This document shows positions 51,645 through 61,151 of a DNA stretch of 64,000 bases, piece by piece. The position numbers and the translations under genes are program-made. The notes beneath the pieces are model-generated. The model ran no database searches and had not been told where the DNA came from. It saw nothing but the letters and a program-made list of their open reading frames with translations. The DNA is taken from the NCBI GenBank assembly GCA_000955785.1, contig JYOD01000080.1, positions 18,374-82,373 of the forward strand. The letters are read 5' to 3'. The DNA comes from Burkholderiaceae bacterium 16. Its GTDB lineage: Bacteria; Pseudomonadota; Gammaproteobacteria; Burkholderiales; Burkholderiaceae. Each line of letters opens with the position of its first letter. Within the stretch, counting starts at the first letter, position 1.

Positions 51645-52897
51645 TGAGCGTGTTGCCGCTGTTGCATCCTGCGCTACGGTACGCGGCGGGCATGGCGATC
51701 CTCTCGCTTGCCATGGCCGGCTGCGCGACATGGCAAGCGCCTGCCAGTGCCGACGACGCCCCGCTACGCGAGCGCGCGGTGAGCGAAACCAAGCAGGGCG
51801 TGCGCGTGAGCGCGGCAGTGCTGGGCACGGAAGACAGCAAGCGCATGTTCGGCGCCGACATCAACAAGACCAACGTGCAGCCCGTATGGTTCGAGGTGCA
51901 TAACGGAACTTCGCAGCCGTTGTGGCTGTTGCGCTCGGGAACGGATCCCGATTACTTTTCGCCGCTCGAAGTCGCGTGGTCCCTGCATGGCACGTTCAGC
52001 GGGGCAACGAATGCGCGCATTGACGACTACTTCAATAAACTCGGGTTCAAGAATCCGATTCCGCCTGGGACGACACACGAGGGCATCCTGTTCACCAATC
52101 CCGACCGCATTACGAAGCTCGTCAATGTCGATTTGTTCGGGACCAGGACGCTGATCCCGTTCAGCCTCTTCGTGCGTGTGCCCGACGATATCTCGGATGC
52201 GGGTTTTGCGCGGTATATCTTCCAGTATCCGGATTCCGCGGTCACGGACTACAAAGACCTTGCCTCGCTGAGAGCCGCACTCGAACGATTGCCGTGCTGC
52301 GCCACCGATACGCGCGGGGCGGCGCAGGGCGATCCGTTGAATGTGCTGATTGTCGGGGAACTCGGTGACATCGGCGCGGCGGCGGTGCGGCGTAGTTACC
52401 GCCGCGATTCGCGCGAGGGCGATACCGGTCAACGGGTCTTCGGACGCGCGCCGGACGCCGTGCTGCGCAAGCAGGCGCAAGGCGGCGCGCCGTCGACCTG
52501 GGTACGCGTGTGGCTGGCGCCCATTCGCTTTCAGGGTCAGCCCGTTTACATCGCGCAGGCAGGCCGGCCTGTCGGCGGACGCTTCGCGCCCGCCGACATG
52601 GCAAAGATCGTCCTGCACGAGGATGTCGACGAGGCCAGGAACCTCCTGATCCAGGACATGATGTATTCAGGCGGTCTCGACAAGCTCGGATTCGTGAACG
52701 GTGTCGGTCCGGCGCGGCAGGCGCAACCACGGACAACGCTGGATGGCGCCCGCTACTTTACGGACGGGCTGCGCGCGGTGCTGTTCTTTGCGCAACGGCC
52801 GCTGAGTCTTTCCGACGTGGAAATTCTCGACTGGGTACCGTACCTGGAGGGGCGCGGAGCCGCTTCACGCCAGGAGAACGGCAATGCGCGCAAGTGA
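51644..52897 (+). CDS. LssY_C-like lipoprotein (second)
   Basis: The 417-residue protein is a paralogue of the preceding one. It has a signal peptide with lipobox LAMAGC (Cys27) and parallel blocks: VRVSAAVLGTEDSKRMFG, LRAALERLPCCATDTRGAAQ, GDPLNVLIVGELGDIGAAAV, RVFGRAPDAVLRKQA and TWVRVWLAPIRFQGQPVYIA. The conserved twin Cys in LPCC is present in both paralogues. It overlaps the following hydrolase gene by 14 bp, so all three are made from one mRNA. Confidence 0.8.
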   Translation: MSVLPLLHPALRYAAGMAILSLAMAGCATWQAPASADDAPLRERAVSETKQGVRVSAAVLGTEDSKRMFGADINKTNVQPVWFEVHNGTSQPLWLLRSGTDPDYFSPLEVAWSLHGTFSGATNARIDDYFNKLGFKNPIPPGTTHEGILFTNPDRITKLVNVDLFGTRTLIPFSLFVRVPDDISDAGFARYIFQYPDSAVTDYKDLASLRAALERLPCCATDTRGAAQGDPLNVLIVGELGDIGAAAVRRSYRRDSREGDTGQRVFGRAPDAVLRKQAQGGAPSTWVRVWLAPIRFQGQPVYIAQAGRPVGGRFAPADMAKIVLHEDVDEARNLLIQDMMYSGGLDKLGFVNGVGPARQAQPRTTLDGARYFTDGLRAVLFFAQRPLSLSDVEILDWVPYLEGRGAASRQENGNARK

Positions 52898-54053
52898 TTC
52901 GGTCCCGGAGCCGCCGCAGGCCATAGCCGGGCAGCCGGCTGGCGGCTTCCGCGCGCGGTTGACCGGCGGCGTCTTGCCGGGAGTCATCGCGGCTTGCCTC
53001 GTGCTCGGCGGATGCGCGTCGAAGCCGCTGATCCCTTACTCCGCCGATACGCCGCCTTTGGCACTGCTTCCCGCATCGCAGTCCGGCGTGCAGGACAAAC
53101 GGGCGCGTTTCCGCGAGATCTACTGCGCGGTGCTGCGGGCGCGCGGACCGGAGCTTCCCGATTACCGGCCCTGTGAAGACGCGCTGAACCGCATAGGCGC
53201 CGAGCCCGCCGGCACCGGCAAGCCCGTCGATCTGGGAGAGTCCCGGCGGCACCTGATCGCAGTGGTGGTGCCGGGCATCGGCTATGAATGCTTCGAGCCG
53301 TGGCTGAATGCGCCCGGTACTGTCCCGAAGCACCTGCGGGAATTTGGCTATGACGGCATGCTGCTCAAGGTCGATGCGCTGTCGGGCTCGGCGAATAACG
53401 CGCGCCAGATCCGCGACTCGATCATGGCCATGCCGCTGACCGAGGGGGCACCGCGCCTGGTGCTGGTCGGATACTCGAAGGGTGCGCCTGACATCCTCCA
53501 GGCCGTGGTGGCGTATCCGGAGATCCGCAGCCGCGTGGCGGCGGTGGTCAGCGCAGCCGGCGCGATCGGCGGCTCGGCGCTTGCCAATGACGCCGAGCAA
53601 TACCAGGCCGACATGCTGCGGCATTTTCCGGGCGCAACCTGCAATTCGGGAGATGGCGGCGCGGTGGAGAGCCTGCGGCCCGCGATACGCAAGGCATGGC
53701 TGGCGGGAAACCCGTTGCCCCGCGAAGTGCGCTACTACTCGCTCGTCACGCTGCCGCGGCCGGAGCGCATCTCGTCGATCCTGACTTCGAGCTATGACAA
53801 GCTCGCGCGTATCGACGGGCGCAACGACAGCCAGGTAATCTTCTACGACCAGATCGTGCCCGGCAGTACGCTGATGGGCTACGTCAATGCGGACCACTGG
53901 GCGCTGGCGGTGCCCATCGCCCGGACGCACACCACCATCGGCTCGATGTTCGTGACCCAGAACGCCTATCCACGCGAGGCACTGACGGAAGCGGTGCTGC
54001 GCTTTGTGGAGGAGGACCTGGCGGCGCCGGGTTCGGCACCCGGCGGCATGTGA
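52884..54053 (+). CDS. Alpha/beta-hydrolase-like lipoprotein
   Basis: The 389-residue protein has a long basic N-terminus, a hydrophobic segment at residues 27-43 and a lipobox VLGGC (Cys44). The downstream part looks like an alpha/beta hydrolase, with strand HLIAVVVPGIGYECF near residue 123 and the nucleophile elbow GYSKG (Ser198), and a late His in NADHWALAVP. It is the third gene of a tightly overlapping operon with two LssY_C-like lipoproteins. A role in envelope lipid or ester modification is possible but not shown. Confidence 0.78.
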   Translation: MRASDSVPEPPQAIAGQPAGGFRARLTGGVLPGVIAACLVLGGCASKPLIPYSADTPPLALLPASQSGVQDKRARFREIYCAVLRARGPELPDYRPCEDALNRIGAEPAGTGKPVDLGESRRHLIAVVVPGIGYECFEPWLNAPGTVPKHLREFGYDGMLLKVDALSGSANNARQIRDSIMAMPLTEGAPRLVLVGYSKGAPDILQAVVAYPEIRSRVAAVVSAAGAIGGSALANDAEQYQADMLRHFPGATCNSGDGGAVESLRPAIRKAWLAGNPLPREVRYYSLVTLPRPERISSILTSSYDKLARIDGRNDSQVIFYDQIVPGSTLMGYVNADHWALAVPIARTHTTIGSMFVTQNAYPREALTEAVLRFVEEDLAAPGSAPGGM

Positions 54054-54101
54054 CATGTGCCCTACCGTCTCGCGGAGCCGGACCCCACCATCCCGGCGGA
54101 C

Positions 54102-55499
54102 TCAGGCAGGCGGCGTGCGGATGGTCCCGGCAGGGCATGGGACCAAGAAGCCGTGCGCGGGTGCCATCCATGCGATGTCGTCGCGGGGCAGTGCGGCCAG
54201 GGAGTCGATCTGGACATCCATATCGCCGCCGGTGAACAAGGTCCTTTCCTCTTCGAGGAGGTAGCACAGGTGGCCGGATGCATGGCTGGTGGCATGACAT
54301 ACCCGCAGCGTGCAGCCCTCGGCAATGGCCAGGCGCTCACAGTGCCGCAGTTCGCGCCCGGGTAGTTGCGCGCCGGTAGCCGCACTGAGCTTGCGCGCAG
54401 CGGGCGCGTGGTCCGTGTGTGTCCGGGTAGACAGTATCCGGCGGATCGGCCCCGGCGCCGCGGCGAGCACCGCCTGGATATGCGCGTCGTCATCGGGGCC
54501 GGGATCGATCACGGCCCATGTGTTGTCGTTGCCGCCTCCCACCAGATAGGTGTTGGTGCCGAGGCCGCCAGCCACGTCACTGCCATCGCGGGCGGTAATC
54601 CGCCAGATGCGCGCGCCGAGGCGCACCGCAACGCCGGGCTCGATGATGCAGCGCGCGTCGCCGCGCCCCTCCGGATCGATATGGCCGAGTTCGGCGTAGC
54701 AGGGTTCGTCCGGCATGACCGCGCGCAGGCCGGCCTCGCCGCGCCCCAGGCGGGGCATGATGCGGGCAATGCCGCTTAGCGCAGCGGCATGCTGGTAGCA
54801 ATCCTGGGCACGCTCGAAGCGGGCGATGGCCGCCAGCGTGCGCCGCGTGGGAGGCTCCAGCTTGAGAGCGCTGGCAGGGTCCAGGAGCTCCGCCGGACGC
54901 TTCCAGCAATGGCCGGAGGCCTCCTCGCCGTCGTGCGCGGCGGTCTGGCCGGCAGGCGCGATCGCCACGAAGAAACGGGTGTCGAAGCGCTTGGGCAATC
55001 CCGGTGGCGTCAGCCAGTGGCTGAAATACGCCAGACGGTCGACCGCGAGCCGCAGGCCCAACTGCGCGCAGGCGTGCGCCAGCCCGAGTCCATCGTGCCT
55101 GGCGGCGTCGCGCAGCAAGGCGCGCTGTGCCTCCTCCAGTTGGTCCAGCGCCAAGGGCTGTCCCGCACTGTCGCGGGCGAACAGCAGTCCAGCCTCCTCG
55201 AAGCATTCCCGTACCGCCGCCAGATAGAAATCGAGCCCGCCCGCGTCGACGCCAAGGCGCTGGCTTGCGGCGTGGTCATCGAGACCATCGGCGTAGGCAT
55301 GAAGCCACTTGTCCTGCGCATCCAGCGTGCCGCCGGGATACACATAGGAACCGCTGCTGCGATCGCCGGCACGTTCGGCGCGGCGAACCATCAGTACTTC
55401 TATCCCTAGCGGGCCATCGCGCAGCACCAGCAAGGTCGCGGCGTTGCGCAGCGAGGGGGAAGGCGCGGCGGGTGGTGCGCTTTCGTGGGATTGACTCAT
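54102..55499 (-). CDS. NUDIX hydrolase/metallo-beta-lactamase fusion with degenerate lactamase part
   Basis: The 465-residue protein starts with a NUDIX domain (GSYVYPGGTLDAQDK near residue 50; Nudix-box core RECFEEAGLLF at 97-107), typical of CoA or nucleotide diphosphatases. From about residue 270 a metallo-beta-lactamase-like part follows. Its metal motif THTHxDH reads TRTHTDH (residues 358-364), so the first His is Arg359. The stretch after LFTG is shortened and jumps to GGDMDVQIDSLAAL, which suggests a deletion of the usual GDH segment. The lactamase half is probably inactive. The gene follows pyruvate carboxylase by 90 bp in the same direction. The start at 55499 is likely; 55535 is possible. 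Confidence 0.8.
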   Translation of the reverse strand: MSQSHESAPPAAPSPSLRNAATLLVLRDGPLGIEVLMVRRAERAGDRSSGSYVYPGGTLDAQDKWLHAYADGLDDHAASQRLGVDAGGLDFYLAAVRECFEEAGLLFARDSAGQPLALDQLEEAQRALLRDAARHDGLGLAHACAQLGLRLAVDRLAYFSHWLTPPGLPKRFDTRFFVAIAPAGQTAAHDGEEASGHCWKRPAELLDPASALKLEPPTRRTLAAIARFERAQDCYQHAAALSGIARIMPRLGRGEAGLRAVMPDEPCYAELGHIDPEGRGDARCIIEPGVAVRLGARIWRITARDGSDVAGGLGTNTYLVGGGNDNTWAVIDPGPDDDAHIQAVLAAAPGPIRRILSTRTHTDHAPAARKLSAATGAQLPGRELRHCERLAIAEGCTLRVCHATSHASGHLCYLLEEERTLFTGGDMDVQIDSLAALPRDDIAWMAPAHGFLVPCPAGTIRTPPA

Positions 55500-55589
55500 G
55501 GCGGGGGAGATCCTCGATTCGGTGTTGCGTGGCAATGCCTCGCGGGAGTGGTATGGCAGGGCGGCCGCCAGGCCACCCCTGCCGCGTAG

Positions 55590-58500
55590 TCAGGATATGT
55601 CCTTGAATTCGATCAGCAGGTCCTTGGCGGCAACGCGGTCGCCGGGGCGCACGTGCACCGCGGCGATTTCGCAGCCGCGTTCGGCGGCGATATGCGTCTC
55701 CATCTTCATCGCCTCCAGCGAGACCAGCGCGCTGCCGGCGGAGACCCGCTGCCCCGGCTGGACCGCTACCGTCACCACCGCGCCCGGCATGGGTGCGGCC
55801 ACATGCAGCGGATTGGAGGGGTCGGCCGCCGGGCGGGCCTGGCGCGACGGCCCCGCCTGCACCACGCCGCGCCGCTCGACGCGGGCGGTGCGGGACTGCC
55901 CGTTAAGCTCGAACTGGACCTTGACGATGTTCTCCTCCGTGTCCGGGTGCGCCCCCTGCAACATGATCAGCAGCGTCTTGCCGGGCGCGATGTCGACCGC
56001 CACCTCCTGCTGCGGTTGCGGGCCGTAGAAGAACGCGGGAGTGGGCAGGACCGATGTGTCGCCATAGGCGCGCCTGTGCTGGAAGTATTCGCTGGTCTGC
56101 CTGGGATACATCAGGTAGGACGCCAGTTGCCGGTCGTCCAGCGCGTGCTCGCAGGCGCTTTCGCCTTGCGCGCGGGCTTGTTCCAGGTCGACCGGGGCGA
56201 GGTGGTCGCCGGGACGGTAGGGTTCGGGGGGATCGCCCTTGAGCACCTTGCGCGACAAGCCGGCGGGGAAGCCGTCGGGCGGGAAGCCCAGCTCGCCCTT
56301 GAACAGCGAGACCACCGACTCGGGGAAGGCGATCTCCCTGGCGGGATCGCATACCTGCGCGGCGCTCAGGTCGTTGGCGACCATCATCAGCGCCATATCG
56401 CCCACCACTTTGGAGGTCGGAGTGACCTTGACGATATCGCCGAAGAGGTGGTTGACCTCGGCGTATGCGCCCGCGATCTCGCTCCAGCGATGTTCGAGCC
56501 CCAGCGAGCGGGCCTGTTCGCGCAGGTTGGTGTATTGCCCGCCGGGCATTTCGTGGCGGTAGACGTCGGCGGTGCCGGCGCGGATCTCGGACTCGAAGGG
56601 GGCGTAGTAGCGGCGCACGCCTTCCCAGTACATCGATGCTTCGTGCAGGCGATCCAGGCTAAGGCCGGGATCGCGCTCGCTGCCGGCCAGCGCGGCGGCC
56701 ATGCTCGACAGGTTGGGCTGCGAGGTCAGGCCGCTCATGGCGTCGAGCGCGCCGTCCACGGCGTCGCAGCCGGCGTCGATCGCGGCCAGCACGGAAGCCG
56801 CGGAAATGCCGCTGGTGTCGTGGGTGTGGAAGTGGACCGGCAGGCCGGTCTCGTCCTTGAGCGCCCTGACCAGTGCCGCGGCGGCCTGCGGGCGGCAGAT
56901 CCCGGCCATGTCCTTGATGCCCAGCACATGCACGCCGGCGCGCTGCAGCTCGCGCGCGATGCCCACGTAATACTTGAGATCGTACTTGGGCCGTGCCGCG
57001 TCGAACAGGTCGCCGGTGTAGCAGATCGCGCCTTCGCACAGCGCGCCGCTCTCGCACACCGCGTCGATCGCCACGCGCATATTGCGCACCCAGTTGAGCG
57101 AGTCGAACACACGGAAGAGGTCGACGCCGGCGCCGGCCGCCTGCCGGACGAAGAAGCGCACCACATTGTCAGCGTAGTTGGTGTAGCCCACCGCGTTCGA
57201 GCCGCGCAGCAGCATCTGGAACAGGATATTCGGCACGCGCTCGCGCAATTGCGCCAGACGCTGCCACGGGTCCTCCTTCAGGAAACGCAGGGCCACGTCG
57301 AAGGTGGCGCCACCCCAGCATTCCAGCGAGAACAGCTGCGGCAGTTCGCGCGCATAGAAGGGTGCGATAGGCAGCATGTCGGCGGTGCGCATGCGGGTCG
57401 CAAACAGGGACTGGTGTGCGTCGCGCATGGTGGTGTCGGTCAGCAAGACCTGCTTCTGGTCCAGCATCCAGCGAGAGAATTTCTCCGGCCCCAGCTCGCG
57501 CAGCCGGTCGCGTGTGCCGGGCGGCACCGCGCCGGCACTGTCCACCCTGGGGCGCTGCGGCCTGGGCAGCGGCAACTGGGGCGGCGTGTGTCCCACCATC
57601 CCCGGGTAGCCATTGACGGCCAGCTCGCCCAGGTAGCGCAGCAGCTTGGTGGCGCGGTCGCGCCGCTTGGTAAAGGCCAGCAACTCGGGCGTGGTGTCGA
57701 CGAAGCGCGTGGTGACCTCGCCGCTGCCGAAGGCCGGGTGGTTGATGACGTTTTCCAGGAACTGCAGGTTGCAGGCCACGCCCCGGATGCGGAACTCGCG
57801 CAATGCACGGTCCATGCGCCGGATGGTTTCCGCCGCCGTGGGCGCCCACGCGGTGACCTTGACCAGCAGGGAGTCATAGTAGGGCGTGATGACGGCGCCG
57901 CCATAGGCGGTGCCGGCGTCCAGCCTGATGCCGAAGCCAGCCGCGCTGCGGTAGGCGGTGAGTTGTCCATAGTCGGGCAGGAAGCCGTTCTCGGGGTCTT
58001 CGGTGGTGATGCGGCATTGCAGGGCGTGGCCGTTGAGCGGGATCAAAGCCTGCGCCGGGACACCCGCGCCGCGCACCACAGTGTGCCCGTGCTCGTCCAG
58101 TTCGTCTTCGATCCGGCCGATGTGGCCGCCTTCCGTAATACGGATCTGCGCCTTGACGATGTCCACGCCGGTGATCACCTCGGTCACGGTGTGCTCGACC
58201 TGGATGCGCGGATTGACCTCGATGAAGTAGCTCTGGCCGGTGTCGGCATCCATCAGGAATTCGACGGTACCTGCGTGGCTGTAGCCGACCGCGCGCATCA
58301 GCCGCAGCGCCGCCTCGCACAAGGCCTCGCGGCCCGCGTGGTCGAGATAGGGGGCGGGCGCGCGCTCGACTACCTTCTGGTTGCGCCGCTGCACCGTGCA
58401 GTCGCGCTCGTACAGGTGAACCAGGTTGCCGTGGGTATCGCCCAGGACTTGCACCTCGACGTGGCGCGCCCGGCGCAGCAGCTTCTCGACATAGACCTCG

Positions 58501-59099
58501 TCGTTGCCGAATGCGGCCAGTGCCTCCCGGCGGGCGGCGGGCAGTGCGGTGCCGAGATCGCTTTCGCTCTCCAGCACCCGCATGCCGCGCCCGCCTCCGC
58601 CCCAGCTCGCCTTGAGCATCAGTGGATAGCCCACTTCCGCCGCCAGCCGCTTGCACTCTTCCAGGTCGTGGGGCAGCGGCGTGGTGGCGGGCATCACCGG
58701 CACGCCGGCGGCGATGGCCGCATTGCGGGCGGCGACCTTGTTGCCGAGCGTGCGCATCACGTCCGGGGACGGCCCGATCCAGCGGATGCCGGCATCGATC
58801 ACGGCTTGCGCGAACTCCGGGTTCTCGGAGAGAAACCCATAGCCGGGGTGGATCGCATCAACCCTGGTCTGCCGGGCGATGCGCAGGATGTCGTCGATGT
58901 CCAGATAGGCGGCCAGTGGCTTCTTGCCCTCGCCAACCAGGTAGCTCTCGTCGGCCTTGAAGCGGTGCAGGGCGAGACGGTCTTCCTTCGAGTAAATCGC
59001 CACGGTGCGGATATTCATCTCGGCGGCGGCGCGCATCACGCGGATGGCGATCTCCGAGCGGTTGGCGATCAGTAGAGATGTGATGGGGACGTGCTTCAT
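55590..59099 (-). CDS. pyc: Pyruvate carboxylase
   Basis: The 1169-residue single-chain enzyme has all domains in order. Biotin carboxylase is at residues 1-450 (SLLIANRSEIAIRVMRAA; ASWGGGGRGMRV for the ATP-grasp loop; FIEVNPRIQVEHTVTE). Carboxyltransferase is at about 520-830 (LLTDTTMRDAHQSLFATRMR; FHTHDTSGISAASVLAAID). At the C-terminus a biotinyl domain carries Lys1132 in EAMKMET. It converts pyruvate, bicarbonate and ATP to oxaloacetate, refilling the citric acid cycle when growth is on pyruvate- or acid-yielding substrates. The start at 59099 gives the family's usual N-terminus; a 22-codon longer frame is less likely. Confidence 0.95.
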   Translation of the reverse strand: MKHVPITSLLIANRSEIAIRVMRAAAEMNIRTVAIYSKEDRLALHRFKADESYLVGEGKKPLAAYLDIDDILRIARQTRVDAIHPGYGFLSENPEFAQAVIDAGIRWIGPSPDVMRTLGNKVAARNAAIAAGVPVMPATTPLPHDLEECKRLAAEVGYPLMLKASWGGGGRGMRVLESESDLGTALPAARREALAAFGNDEVYVEKLLRRARHVEVQVLGDTHGNLVHLYERDCTVQRRNQKVVERAPAPYLDHAGREALCEAALRLMRAVGYSHAGTVEFLMDADTGQSYFIEVNPRIQVEHTVTEVITGVDIVKAQIRITEGGHIGRIEDELDEHGHTVVRGAGVPAQALIPLNGHALQCRITTEDPENGFLPDYGQLTAYRSAAGFGIRLDAGTAYGGAVITPYYDSLLVKVTAWAPTAAETIRRMDRALREFRIRGVACNLQFLENVINHPAFGSGEVTTRFVDTTPELLAFTKRRDRATKLLRYLGELAVNGYPGMVGHTPPQLPLPRPQRPRVDSAGAVPPGTRDRLRELGPEKFSRWMLDQKQVLLTDTTMRDAHQSLFATRMRTADMLPIAPFYARELPQLFSLECWGGATFDVALRFLKEDPWQRLAQLRERVPNILFQMLLRGSNAVGYTNYADNVVRFFVRQAAGAGVDLFRVFDSLNWVRNMRVAIDAVCESGALCEGAICYTGDLFDAARPKYDLKYYVGIARELQRAGVHVLGIKDMAGICRPQAAAALVRALKDETGLPVHFHTHDTSGISAASVLAAIDAGCDAVDGALDAMSGLTSQPNLSSMAAALAGSERDPGLSLDRLHEASMYWEGVRRYYAPFESEIRAGTADVYRHEMPGGQYTNLREQARSLGLEHRWSEIAGAYAEVNHLFGDIVKVTPTSKVVGDMALMMVANDLSAAQVCDPAREIAFPESVVSLFKGELGFPPDGFPAGLSRKVLKGDPPEPYRPGDHLAPVDLEQARAQGESACEHALDDRQLASYLMYPRQTSEYFQHRRAYGDTSVLPTPAFFYGPQPQQEVAVDIAPGKTLLIMLQGAHPDTEENIVKVQFELNGQSRTARVERRGVVQAGPSRQARPAADPSNPLHVAAPMPGAVVTVAVQPGQRVSAGSALVSLEAMKMETHIAAERGCEIAAVHVRPGDRVAAKDLLIEFKDIS

Positions 59100-59567
59100 G
59101 GCGGTGCCTCGGGGGGGAGCTTGTTTTTGGTATTTGGTGGTGGGGCTATTGGTGGATGACTGCAACTGCAGCTACAACTGCAACTGCAAAGGCTTAAAGT
59201 CAAAGGCGGTTTCAACCCCCTGCGGGGGACGACCTACTTTTTTGTCTTGCCAAAAAAGTAGGCAAAAAAGGCGCCATACGGCCTGGTACACCTTCACGGC
59301 TCGCTTCGCATCGCTTGGGGGGCTCGCTTCGCATCGCGTCGGTGTGGCCCGCCAGGGCCACACAAAAAACAGTTGCTTATTGGATGTTACTGGGTGGAGG
59401 CGCGCGGGAGGACCGGGCCGTCCATGCGTCTCCTGGTGCACGTGCAAGCCGGGGCGGGGTGCGCGCAGGAAAAAGTATATGAGCATGGGCGGACGGCGTG
59501 CGCTCTGATTCGCCGGAGCGTCATCGCCCGGCGGTGTGCAGTGCCGGCGCTGCGGCTGGTTCATGGC
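59100..59567. repeat. Repeat-rich intergenic region with hairpins
   Basis: No gene is supported in these 468 bp. Visible elements are several CAACTGCA units (59163-59188); a perfect 12-bp inverted repeat CCTACTTTTTTG/CAAAAAAGTAGG (59233-59244 and 59251-59262, 6-nt loop); two 17-bp direct copies of GGCTCGCTTCGCATCGC (59298-59314, 59321-59337); and a 9-bp stem GTGTGGCCC/GGGCCACAC (59342-59363) followed by six A. This looks like a multicopy intergenic element of the genome. The hairpins may stop transcription from 59568-61151 into pyc. Confidence 0.65.
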
Positions 59568-61151
59568 TCATGGCGAGTCCGCGAGCAGGGCGCGCAGTTG
59601 GTTCTTTGCCACTTTCTCCAGAGTGGACCGGGGCAGGCTCTCAACCAGCCTGATGTCATGCGGATGCTTGAAGCCCGCCAGTTGCGCCTTGCATGCTGAC
59701 AGGATGCGCTCGACCAGGGCCTGGCCGGTGCTGGCGTTCGGGATCACGAAGGCGACCGGGACTTCGTCGAGCATGGGATGTTTCCTGCCGACGACGGCGA
59801 CTTCCGCCACGCCCTCGACCAGCGCGATGACGCGCTCGATTTCCGAGGCCGCCACGTTTTCCCCGCCGACCTTGAGCATGTCCTTGGCGCGGTCCGAGAA
59901 ATACAGGAAGCCGTCGTGGCCGAGGCGGACCCGGTCGCCGGTGATGAACAGCCCGTCGTCGCGGAAGGCGGCCGCCGTCGCCGCCGGGTCGCCCGCGTAC
60001 TCCAGGAACAGGGAAACCCCGCGCTGGCCACCCACATAGAGGTTGCCTGTCTCGCCGGGGGCGACTGGCTGCCCGTCATCGTCCAGCACGTGGATCGCGT
60101 AGGCCTGGGACGGCCTGCCCATGGACATGGTGGCGTTCGCGAGGTGCGCGGAACCTATCGTGCCGTGAGTAATGGTTTCGGTCATCCCCCACCACCCGAT
60201 CGTCCTGACCCCGAAGTACGCATCCGTGGCCGGCGCGCAGACGCCGCTGCCCCAAAGGCGGTAGCTGTGGCGCGCGGGCCTGGGCTGGGTCAGCAGCGCC
60301 CGGACGCAGAACGGCACCATCGACGTCCAGGTGCAACCGTGCTTGACGGAGACCGGCCAGAAGCGTGACGCGGAGAACCGGGGTTGCACCACCACCGTGG
60401 CGCCCACCCAGAGCGCGGCCGCCACTGAATAGATCTGCGCGTTGGTGTGGAACAGGGGGAGGTGGACCAGGTGCACGTCCTCCGGCCGCAGGTCCTCGTG
60501 CATGGCCGACAGGCGCGCGCCCCAGAGCGCGTTGGCATGGGTCCAGAGCACGGCCTTGGGGCGGGCCGTGGTGCCGGAGGTGTACTGGATGCCGAATGGC
60601 GCCATGGGATCGTGTGGGCGCTCGACCAGCCGCGCGGGATCGGCGGAGATGGCGGCGAAGGGCTCGAACCGGGAGAGGTCCGACCCGGCGGTGGCGCCGC
60701 AATCCGTCCCGGTGACGGCCAGCCAGGCCAGGGATGGCGCCGCGGCCTTGACCATGGCGGCGAAGCGCGGCTGGGTGATTGCGCCGACGGCGCCGCTGTG
60801 ACTGGCGAAGTACGCGAGCTCATCGGCGCTCGACCGAGTGTTGGTCGACACAGCCACGGCACCTGCGTAAGCGCAGCCAAGCCAGGCGATGACCGCCTCC
60901 GGGCAGTTGTCCAGGTGGACCAGCACGCGATCCGCTGGCCGCACCCCGCGCGCCTGCAGGCCAGCCGCGAAGCGGCGCACGCTGTCGCCAAAGTCCGCAT
61001 AGGTCCAGGTCCTGCCCTCGCCTTCAAAGGGTTCCCAGATCAGGAAGGGATGCGCGCCGCGACTGGCCGCCCGCTCGTCGATAAGGGTGCGGATGTCGCT
61101 GCCTTCGAAAGGCGTTAGCGGTTTGGGGCTCGTTTTGTCTGCGTAGGGCAT
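59568..61151 (-). CDS. AMP-forming acyl-CoA synthetase
   Basis: The 527-residue ligase has the phosphate loop YTSGTTARPKAVLWTH near residue 186, GWWGMTETITHG near 320, DDGLFITGDRVRLGHDGFLY near 405 and the C-terminal hinge/Lys region LPRSTLEKVAKNQLR near 507. The start at 61151 (MPYADK) or 61169 cannot be decided; neither has a strong ribosome-binding site. It is isolated from other acyl-CoA genes, being between pyc and a divergent hydrolase gene, so its substrate is unknown. Confidence 0.88.
   Translation of the reverse strand: MPYADKTSPKPLTPFEGSDIRTLIDERAASRGAHPFLIWEPFEGEGRTWTYADFGDSVRRFAAGLQARGVRPADRVLVHLDNCPEAVIAWLGCAYAGAVAVSTNTRSSADELAYFASHSGAVGAITQPRFAAMVKAAAPSLAWLAVTGTDCGATAGSDLSRFEPFAAISADPARLVERPHDPMAPFGIQYTSGTTARPKAVLWTHANALWGARLSAMHEDLRPEDVHLVHLPLFHTNAQIYSVAAALWVGATVVVQPRFSASRFWPVSVKHGCTWTSMVPFCVRALLTQPRPARHSYRLWGSGVCAPATDAYFGVRTIGWWGMTETITHGTIGSAHLANATMSMGRPSQAYAIHVLDDDGQPVAPGETGNLYVGGQRGVSLFLEYAGDPAATAAAFRDDGLFITGDRVRLGHDGFLYFSDRAKDMLKVGGENVAASEIERVIALVEGVAEVAVVGRKHPMLDEVPVAFVIPNASTGQALVERILSACKAQLAGFKHPHDIRLVESLPRSTLEKVAKNQLRALLADSP

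Noticed and set aside
55653..59075. A 1140-codon open frame antisense to pyruvate carboxylase
   Set aside because: It is a His/Arg/Gln-rich shadow frame caused by GC-biased third positions; the opposite strand encodes a complete, well-conserved enzyme.
59172..59564. A 130-codon minus-strand frame
   Set aside because: It is built from the intergenic repeats and hairpins of this region and has no protein-like features.
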